Under the pieces are notes generated by a model. It was not told where the DNA came from. It searched no databases and was given only the letters and a program-made list of their open reading frames with translations. DNA of 64,000 nt from assembly GCA_963727245.1 (NCBI GenBank), contig CAVSFO010000014.1, forward strand, positions 62,001 to 126,000. The letters run 5' to 3'. Below are positions 57,779 to 64,000 of this stretch, one piece after another. Every line of letters begins with the position of its first letter. Positions within the stretch are counted from its first letter, which is position 1. The translations under genes and the position numbers were made by a program. Source of the DNA: JBKQVT01 sp963727245. Its GTDB lineage: Bacteria; Planctomycetota; Planctomycetia; Pirellulales; Thermoguttaceae.

Positions 57779-58403
57779 GTGGCAAACCGGACTTTGCCAT
57801 CGTGGCAGCGGCGCGAGATACGCGAGCAAGCATTGGTTCGAGGTGTTGGGTGGGCTGGCAAATGACCACCTTCTGCGAGGCCCGCTTCGACCTGTTGCGG
57901 CGGAACTTCAATCCCCAGCAGCAGTCGCACTGGGATGGCTTGAGCTATGCGAAGAAGTGCTCGGTCGTCCTCGGCCTCGTCCGAAACGGGACGATCATCT
58001 GACGGCGCCCGCCTAAAGGCCATCCCTTCGTTTCCGCTGCCATGAGCCCGAGTTGACCGATCCCGAGGGCTTGACCAGCGCCATGGACTGGTTCTTGGAA
58101 ACGGACCTTTCAATACCGGGTGTTATCGACGTAAATATCCGGGAATCGCCATCATCTATCACGGCCCCAACTCCGCTGCCGGACCAACTTGCGCGCCACT
58201 GTCAATGAGACAGGCGGGACCGGTGCTGGGTCTACGTGGTCGCCAGCACTTTCCGACGAGCTGTTCTAAGATTCGGTCGATTTTCGAGACGTCGATACTA
58301 ACCAATGGGATTCTTGGAAAAAGGCGGCCGAACGGCTATACGACGGATCTGCGGTCGGATTCGGTACACGTCGCCAACAAGAGCGAAGTGACACGTAACT
58401 TGT
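57779..58403. other. intergenic region with possible remnants
   Basis: 625 bases without a convincing gene. A plus-strand stretch near 57860-58000 (FDLLRRNFNPQQQSHWDGLS) reads like protein but has no start, domain or family that I recognise, and stops follow in all frames. Confidence 0.3.
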
Positions 58404-59168
58404 CTACCGCCCTAGCCGCTCAAGGGTACTGCGCAACGGAGCGCTGGAAATCTGGATCATTCCATCGAACGGTCGATCCAATTCCAGGATCAGAAAGACC
58501 GCGCTGGAAACCGCCAGCGTGCATACAAGCAAGGTACTAAACACGGTCGCGTTGGGGGGGGCGAATAGACTGAAGCTGGCGAGAATGAGAGTCAGCCAGC
58601 AAACCATCACCACGAGAAACGGCGTCGGAATCGAACTGCCTTTCTGTGCGAACATCAGCAAGCGCACCTGTGCGATATCGATACCGGTCTTCAGCGCCTG
58701 GGCCTGGAGCCCACGCTGTGCATCGTTCCTTGGCGAGAGTTCCTGGATTTTCTCGTAGAGCCCGTCATACCGTCCTTCGGTCCCCACCTTCGCCCCTGCC
58801 TGCTCGGACTGAGGATTCTCTTGGGGCCAGGTACGCTGAAGAATGTCGGCGACCGAGGCGCGGAGCATCTCACGGGCGTCCTTCGACTCCGGTCCGTAGT
58901 GCGCCAAGACTCGGTCCAGCAGGATGATGTCCGCGGACAACTGAGCCAGTCCGCTTCTTTGCGTATCGAACGAACCCTTTGCCGACGCGATCAGCAAGCC
59001 GAGCACGAGGGCCGTCATCGTCCCGATAAGGCCCATGCCCAGCTTGACGACGTCCATCGATTCCGCGCTCAAATGCGTCTCAGGCAGAAAGGCGCGCAGA
59101 ATCATCCCGAGGACCGTGCCTCCGAAGATACATGCGAACACGATGAAGGTGATCGAAATCGAACTCAT
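58404..59168 (-). CDS. DUF4239-like membrane protein
   Basis: The protein has 254 residues, starting at MSSISITFIVFACIFGGTVL. The order is an N-terminal helix, a second helix (LGMGLIGTMTALVLGLLIAS) followed by AKGSFDTQRSGLAQLSADII and LLDRVLAHYGPESKDARE, a cytoplasmic helical segment, then two helices (FLVVMVCWLTLILASFSLFA and a second around 210-230) and LELDRPFDGMIQIS. This is the DUF4239 (bestrophin-like) pattern. The role is unknown, possibly a channel. GGAG lies 10 nt before the ATG. It follows the lipoprotein gene in the same direction, 79 nt apart. Confidence 0.82.
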   Translation of the reverse strand: MSSISITFIVFACIFGGTVLGMILRAFLPETHLSAESMDVVKLGMGLIGTMTALVLGLLIASAKGSFDTQRSGLAQLSADIILLDRVLAHYGPESKDAREMLRASVADILQRTWPQENPQSEQAGAKVGTEGRYDGLYEKIQELSPRNDAQRGLQAQALKTGIDIAQVRLLMFAQKGSSIPTPFLVVMVCWLTLILASFSLFAPPNATVFSTLLVCTLAVSSAVFLILELDRPFDGMIQISSAPLRSTLERLGR

Positions 59169-59247
59169 AGACCCACATCTCCTATTTGCGGTCAGGGTGT
59201 ACTGGGCCGCACCCGTTATTACCGGGTGCGGCCCAGAATGCTGAAGT

Positions 59248-61425
59248 TTACGGCTTGCGCACCTTGCCCATGCGCGGCGGCTGCACGGGTGCGGCGACTC
59301 CGTAGATGACCGTGAAGCCCGACCCTCCACCCCAGGTGGAGGTGGGGCGGGGTGGATCTTTCTCGACCGCAGCCCGCGGATCATTCCAGTTGTTCGCGGC
59401 CCAGACGTTTCCAGCCGGGTCAATAGACACGTCGGTGAGCATTTGGATGCAGCCGCTCTTGAACACGTGGATCGGATCGCCGGCTTTCGTGCCTGCGGGA
59501 TGACCCTTGGTGTCGGCCCCGGCCATCAGCAGAACACTGCGACCCAGTGGCCCGAAGTTGCCCACCCAGACGTCATCATTGCCATCAATGTTGAGGCCCC
59601 AGGGAATCTCAACCGTCCCGCCGCCGGTGTAGCCCATCGGTGCGGGCTGGGTGCCATCGGGTTGGATCATGTTCACCAGGCCGGTTGGCTTCGGATACTT
59701 CAGCATGGCTCCGCCGAGGATTTCAAACTGCTCCATGATGGATGCGCCGTCGGGGACCTTGGGCATCGGAAAGTCAAGCGATGCGTTGCTGGCGACCCAG
59801 ACATTGCCCTTCGAGTCGAGGGCAAGGGCGCGGACGCTGATTCCGCACCGAAACGACGCCACCTTGGAAGGATCATCGGCTGGAAACCGGATGACCAAGT
59901 CGGACTGTGAGTTGCTGACCCAGACCCGATTGTGATCATCGATGACGATGTCGAATGGAGACTTCAACCCCGCGACCTTGACGATGCGTCCCTCCTTCAC
60001 TCGCCCGCCGGGGAAGAACAGCAACTGATTGTCCGAGCCGTCGGCAATCCAGACATCGCCGCTCGCGGACACCCCAATGCCCATCAGGCCGAGGAATTTC
60101 TCCTTGAAGGGGAAATCGCTCTCCTTGCCGATCGGATGACCATTAAAATCCATCACGAGAATTTTCCCATTGAAACTCGTGGCCCAGACTGCGTCTTTCG
60201 TCACGGCGGTGCCCCAACCGACGCCGTCAATACCCATGCCGGTGAAGCCGGTGATCGGTGGCGAGAGCGGCATCCCATTGGGGGCGAACTTGACGACGCC
60301 GCCTCCGATGCTGTGAATGACGCCGGACTGCGAGCCGGGCATCCAGTTCTGGCCGCTCCAGAGATTGCCCTCCGCATCGAACATGAATCGGCCATTGGCG
60401 TACACCCCGCCGCCCGCAAAACAGAGCATCAGCGCAAAGTCGTCCGGGACGTAGGCAAGGTACGGCACGAAGGGAGCGCTGCGCCGGGAACCGTCGTTCG
60501 GCTGCGGATAGGCTTCGTCGAACAACGCATAGAGTTCTTTAGGGGCGGCCCACGGCGTACGGGCGATACCGACCATCGCTTCGAGCGTGTTCTTGGGCGT
60601 TGCTCCGCCGGTCGGGGTGGCGGCCTTGAGAAAGCCGCTGCGCCAATCGTCGTTCGCCACCGTGGCAAAGGCACTGACGAGCGAGCTGAGCGTGTCCAGG
60701 CTTGCAAGCGTCGTAGTCTGCGTGCTGTTGAGCGGGTCAAGCAGCACCTTGCCCCACGTGCCGGTCGCCGGATCCACAAGATTAGGCACGTTCCCGGCGG
60801 CGATCCGAAGCCCGAGCAGATTCCCCGAGATAGATTCCCCGTTTATGAACCGCGCGGCGCAGAATGTTGAGGCCACGGTGGTGAGTTCGTTCACGGTGAC
60901 CGTCTTCGGCAAGGTGGTACCCAGCAGCGCCATCAGGGCGAGCGCCTCGTTAGGGCCTTTAGCCTCGGCGGCCTTCGGCGTGCCGCCATTGGCGACCACG
61001 TAAAGCACGCTGCCCTCTGGCGCTTGGCCGCCATCGAGTTTGAAAGCGCCATCGCCATCGGTCTTGCCTTGGGCCAACTGCGCGGGAGTGCCGGTGCCGG
61101 ATGCGTAAAGGGTCACAGTCACCCCGGCAACGGAACTTCCCGCGACTTGGACACTGCCCACAAGCGAAAAGGTCTGTGCGGCATTTCCAGGCGCGGGAGC
61201 CGACGTCGCAGCCGCCGGCGGCGCCTCGTCGGCTTTGGCAAGTTGGTTGGCCGGAGAAGCTGGCGAGTTCGCCACGCGACTGGCAGTCTCTTGATGTCCG
61301 CTGGGGACGCTACTGGTCTTGGTGTCGCCGCTGCCCGAGTTGGCCGACTGCGACGAGCAAGCAAACATGCCGCCGATCATCGCCAAAGCAACACAACTGG
61401 CCACGGTACTCTTCAATTTGAACAT
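59248..61425 (-). CDS. lipoprotein with carboxypeptidase-regulatory and beta-propeller (NHL/Vgb-like) domains
   Basis: The protein has 725 residues. Its signal peptide has a lipobox (MIGGMFAC, Cys23), followed by a Ser/Ala/Pro-rich linker to about 85. A CarboxypepD_reg-like beta domain follows (FSLVGSVQVAGSSVAGVTVT, TDGDGAFKL). A helical region is at 150-320. A propeller from about 340 has repeats such as MFDAEGNLWSGQNW, VSASGDVWIADGSDNQLLFF, IDDHNRVWVSNSQSD, LDSKGNVWVASNAS, IDGNDDVWVGNFG and IDPAGNVWAANNW. Such propellers bind ligands or cell-wall partners at the cell surface. AAAGGAGAAACG precedes the ATG. It is probably anchored in the membrane facing the periplasm. Confidence 0.85.
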   Translation of the reverse strand: MFKLKSTVASCVALAMIGGMFACSSQSANSGSGDTKTSSVPSGHQETASRVANSPASPANQLAKADEAPPAAATSAPAPGNAAQTFSLVGSVQVAGSSVAGVTVTLYASGTGTPAQLAQGKTDGDGAFKLDGGQAPEGSVLYVVANGGTPKAAEAKGPNEALALMALLGTTLPKTVTVNELTTVASTFCAARFINGESISGNLLGLRIAAGNVPNLVDPATGTWGKVLLDPLNSTQTTTLASLDTLSSLVSAFATVANDDWRSGFLKAATPTGGATPKNTLEAMVGIARTPWAAPKELYALFDEAYPQPNDGSRRSAPFVPYLAYVPDDFALMLCFAGGGVYANGRFMFDAEGNLWSGQNWMPGSQSGVIHSIGGGVVKFAPNGMPLSPPITGFTGMGIDGVGWGTAVTKDAVWATSFNGKILVMDFNGHPIGKESDFPFKEKFLGLMGIGVSASGDVWIADGSDNQLLFFPGGRVKEGRIVKVAGLKSPFDIVIDDHNRVWVSNSQSDLVIRFPADDPSKVASFRCGISVRALALDSKGNVWVASNASLDFPMPKVPDGASIMEQFEILGGAMLKYPKPTGLVNMIQPDGTQPAPMGYTGGGTVEIPWGLNIDGNDDVWVGNFGPLGRSVLLMAGADTKGHPAGTKAGDPIHVFKSGCIQMLTDVSIDPAGNVWAANNWNDPRAAVEKDPPRPTSTWGGGSGFTVIYGVAAPVQPPRMGKVRKP

Positions 61426-62075
61426 GACGTTTCTCCTTTGGTCTGGAAATTTGCTTCCTCAACGGAGATTTCTTCCCGGGATCCGCCCTCCGCATGGATC
61501 GGTCTAGGGTGTGAGGATATCGACTGCGATAACGGTATGGCGCGCACGACCAATTCTCTGAAGTGACGTGGGCGAAGAATTATAGACACGTCACAAGCTA
61601 AGACAACCTTTAGGGCCCCAGGTTGGCACCACCTTGTGGGTGGCAAAAAAAGGAGTTTTCCCCAGCCGTTAGGTCAAGATGGCCATGCCCTCCGCACGAC
61701 GTTGAGTCTGCCAACGACAACGGTCGACTGGTGGAGCGACCAGAGAGGAGGGGTCGAGCCAAGGTCTCGTATCCCGAAAATCCTTCGTTAGCTGGAAAGC
61801 ACGCGACAGCGAACCTCCAGGCTCAGCCCCCAGCCGCAGTCAGGGCCAAGGAACTCATCTCGACAATCAACGCCCCGAACAGCCGTGAAAACGCGGTTAA
61901 CCGGACGCTTTGTTCCGCATCCTAGCTGCTCCTATCGGTCCGGCGGGCACTACCTCGCCCCTAACGGCTCCCCTGGCCGGCTGGGGCAGCAGAGCGAAAT
62001 TCACCATCGGCGGTACCCCTCGGCTGCCCTTGTCTCCTTGATTCCCTCTTTCTCCCCTTCCCTGGAGGATCTTCG
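61426..62075. other. intergenic region between divergent genes
   Basis: 650 bases without a supported gene. Several short open frames have no recognisable sequence. CCCTGGAGGATCTTCG just before 62076 provides the ribosome-binding site of the next gene. Confidence 0.35.
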
Positions 62076-63019
62076 ATGAGCAGTGTGACCAATGAACCCG
62101 TTTCCCGAGCGTCGACTGCCGCTGCGCAACGCATGCGCACCACGATGGCGGCCGTCCGTGTTTCCCTCTCCTGGTTTGGAACCAGGAAGACTTGACGGCC
62201 GAACAGAAACAGGAGGCGGCCGAGCCGTTCGGCACCGACGCCCGCTTCCTGAGTGCCGGCAAGCGGCTGCTCGATACGTCGCACCCGGCCTACAAGGCGG
62301 TCACGGCCGTCCGCGGCAAGGTGATCGCGTATTGGAAGTCAATGAGCCTTCCCTATCCGGAGCCGGGCATCCGCCTCATTCGGCAGGGCACGATCGACGA
62401 GTTTGCCGCCACGATGCGGGAGTTCCAGGAAGAACTGGCCGAGGCTGTCGAAAACCTCGACCGCCAGTATAGCGAGTTGAAGGGTACGGCACGGCAGCGG
62501 CTCGGGTCGCTGTTCAACGCCGCGGACTATCCCGAGTCGCTGCGAGGGCTATTTTCCGTGGAGTTCGATTTCCCTAGTGTCGAGCCGCCAGACTATTTGC
62601 AGGAACCCAACCCGCAGCTCTACGAAGACGAGTGCCGCCGGGTGCAGTCCCGTTTCGACGAAGCCGTCCGCTTGGCCGAGGAGGCGTTCACCGCCGAGCT
62701 GTCCAAGATCATCAGCCACCTGGCCGAACGACTCTCGGGCCAGGAAGACGGCAATCCGAAAACCTTCAGGAATTCGGCAGTCGAAAACCTCACCGAGTTC
62801 TTCGGGCGGTTCCGGGAACTCAACGTCCGTTCCAACGACCAGCTCGACCCGCTTGTCGGTCAGGCGCAGCGGGTCATCCGGGGCGTCGCGCCTCAAGACC
62901 TCCGCGACAACGCCGGTCTGCGGAAGCACGTGGCCACGGAAATGTCCCGCGTGCAGAGCGTGCTGGATGGCCTTTTGGTAGATCGCCCCCGCCGCAACAT
63001 CCTCCGCCGGCCGAAGTGA
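62076..63019 (+). CDS. conserved hypothetical protein, DUF3150-like (frameshift near 62189)
   Basis: The ATG at 62076, behind GGAGGATCTTCG, gives MSSVTNEPVSRASTAAAQRM and TMAAVRVSLSWFGTRKT, where a stop interrupts. One missing C near 62189 joins it to LTAEQKQEAAEPFGTDARFL and LSAGKRLLDTSHPAYKAVTA. Corrected length is about 314 residues, rich in helices and charged residues, ending VDRPRRNILRRPK. I recall this sequence type as conserved in planctomycetes next to small partners, often near mobile-element or AAA+ genes. The function is unknown. Confidence 0.7.
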
Positions 63020-63024
63020 CGGTG

Positions 63025-63282
63025 ATGGCCATGCAGATCATCATCGCGGCCGGCGGGGCTGTCCGGTGCATCTATGGCGAGGCGATTGACCTTGCGATGC
63101 TGGGCAGCCCTACCATTACCCGCGCATCGCACGTCGAGCCGGACCAGCAGGGACGCTGGTCGGCTGATCTTTCGCCGGTGGGTGGTCCCGTGCTTCGCGA
63201 CTTTGCCACCCGCAGCGAGGCCCTGGCGGCTGAGCAGGCGTGGTTGGAAACCAACTGGCTCTGCCGCTTGGGCGGCCGTTAG
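63025..63282 (+). CDS. small conserved hypothetical protein
   Basis: The protein has 85 residues: MAMQIIIAAGGAVRCIYGEA, then IDLAMLGSPTITRASHVEPD and SEALAAEQAWLETNWL. It begins 5 nt after the preceding gene, with GTGACGGTG upstream. HVEPD and LEWL-type endings resemble small planctomycete partners of the preceding gene. No domain is recognised. Confidence 0.65.
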   Translation: MAMQIIIAAGGAVRCIYGEAIDLAMLGSPTITRASHVEPDQQGRWSADLSPVGGPVLRDFATRSEALAAEQAWLETNWLCRLGGR

Positions 63283-63313
63283 CCAGCCTTCATTTCCTAT
63301 TCCCCCCTTTCCC

Positions 63314-63583
63314 ATGGTGACCCTCTTGATGATCGCTACCCTTGCATCCCTGTCCCTGTTGGATCAATGGCGCCGGCGCCTGGGCGGCCGCCGCCACCGC
63401 CGTACGCAGCCCCGGCCTCTGGCCGCGATGGGCTACCTGACCAATGGCCTGGTGATCGACGGCCTCATCGCGGTCGAGAAGCTGTGCATAGTAATACTGT
63501 GTGACGAGCCGATCGGACCCCGGCATTGTGCGCTCCGGCTGTTCGCCAATCTTGAGCGGTTGGAGGGCCAGTCGTGGTCATGA
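63314..63583 (+). CDS. possible small hypothetical protein
   Basis: The protein has 89 residues: MVTLLMIATLASLSLLDQWR, a short hydrophobic start, then an Arg-rich middle and MGYLTNGLVIDGLIAVEKLC. There is no clear ribosome-binding site. It ends 6 nt inside the convergent FMN reductase gene. It fits the pattern of the two genes before it, but composition alone could produce such a frame. Confidence 0.4.
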   Translation: MVTLLMIATLASLSLLDQWRRRLGGRRHRRTQPRPLAAMGYLTNGLVIDGLIAVEKLCIVILCDEPIGPRHCALRLFANLERLEGQSWS

Positions 63584-64000
63584 GGTCGATGGCGAGCGCG
63601 GCTTGACCACGCTGCCCGGGCTGTTGGCATTCAGTCGCAGCGCCATCTCCGCCACACGACGGCCGAGGTTCTTGACGGTGGCGATGCCTTCCACGTCGCG
63701 GGCGATGTCGGGCGTCGGCCCCGCGCTGACGGCGGGATTGCCGCCCCAGACCGTCCCGCCCCAATGGCCCGTCGGCGGGGCATCGCCCACCACGATCATC
63801 TGCTGCGACATCAGCGCCACTTGCACCGATCGAATCGTCAGTTCCAGTCCGCCGTTCCGCGCACCGCCCACCGCCAAGACGCCGCCCACCTTATTGGCCA
63901 GCATCTTGTCCTTGTGGAACACGATGCAACGATCCAAAAACGCCTTGCAGAGCGACGACATATTGCCGAAGTAGACCGGGGTGCCGAGGATGATCCCCGC
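63578..64000 (-). CDS. NADPH-dependent FMN reductase / iron-sulfur flavoprotein-like, truncated by the window edge
   Basis: The frame is open to base 64000, so the N-terminus is missing; 140 residues are visible. AGIILGTPVYFGNMSSLCKA, FLDRCIVFHKDKMLANKVGG and VLAVGGARNGGLELTIRSVQ are typical of the flavodoxin-like FMN reductase fold (FMN phosphate loop TPVYFGNMS, isoalloxazine loop GGARNGG). The remaining part, QQMIVVGDAPPTGHWGGTVW and GIATVKNLGRRVAEMALRL, also fits. Members reduce FMN or carry electrons to iron-sulfur partners. Confidence 0.85.
   Translation of the reverse strand, partial: AGIILGTPVYFGNMSSLCKAFLDRCIVFHKDKMLANKVGGVLAVGGARNGGLELTIRSVQVALMSQQMIVVGDAPPTGHWGGTVWGGNPAVSAGPTPDIARDVEGIATVKNLGRRVAEMALRLNANSPGSVVKPRSPSTS

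Noticed and set aside
1..64000. CRISPR arrays and rRNA genes
   Set aside because: I saw no regularly spaced direct repeats and no rRNA-like segments while reading the window. Only one tRNA-like segment (36066-36119) was found, and it is incomplete.

Overview
The DNA is GC-rich and looks like a planctomycete (Pirellulales-like) chromosome from a draft or metagenomic assembly. Pointers are a ThuA-like protein, the GC-rich palindrome (CACCAGCCCGAAGCGCAAGC with its complement) that I recall as common in planctomycetes, a PRC-barrel exoprotein, an HU-like protein, and a DUF4239 membrane protein. No 16S rRNA or other phylogenetic marker is present, so the assignment is inference.

Left flank (1-10.6 kb). 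Four minus-strand transcription units sit at 1-4.4 kb: membrane proteins, a B12-type radical SAM enzyme and a winged-helix regulator. Each has a TTTG-N5-CAAA palindrome centred 28-29 nt before its start codon, so they look like one small regulon. A PRC-barrel protein, a frameshifted OPT oligopeptide transporter and a frameshifted outer-membrane efflux lipoprotein follow on the plus strand.

Cluster 1 (10.6-34.9 kb). One co-directional minus-strand block, read right to left, encodes a Sfp-type phosphopantetheinyl transferase, a fatty-acyl-AMP ligase fused to an ACP, a fully reducing PKS (KS-AT-DH-ER-KR-ACP), a second PKS (KS-AT-ACP) whose KS and AT both lack catalytic residues, an NRPS (C-A-PCP-C-PCP-TE), a SyrD/PvdE-like peptide exporter and a MacAB-type pump. 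Most junctions overlap or are under 100 nt. The logic is a lipopeptide: a fatty acid is activated, extended by one reduced C2 unit, passed through a probably non-elongating module, joined to an amino acid, released by the thioesterase and exported. The efflux lipoprotein at 8.9-10.6 kb converges on macB and could complete the pump.

Mosaic middle (35-50.2 kb). A methyltransferase is followed by a 3' tRNA-Leu remnant with its terminator (a probable integration scar). Beyond it lies a patchwork: radical SAM enzyme, phosphatase, ParA, HU, glycosyltransferase plus SDR, methyltransferase, HD hydrolase, iron-sulfur metallochaperone and an esterase. Gene fragments are interspersed (uroporphyrinogen-decarboxylase-like, two HU pieces, DNA-ligase OB fold).

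Cluster 2 (50.3-56.9 kb). A single-module NRPS (C-A-PCP-TE, with Cys in place of the thioesterase Ser), a methyltransferase C-terminal fragment coupled to it, an O-methyltransferase, and a divergent second methyltransferase.

Right flank (56.9-64 kb). A ThuA-like protein, a DUF4239 protein, a beta-propeller lipoprotein, a set of small conserved planctomycete proteins and an edge-truncated FMN reductase.

At least eleven otherwise intact genes or domains are broken by single-base indels, mostly in short homopolymers. Sequencing or assembly error is the simplest explanation, and I annotate these as single genes.
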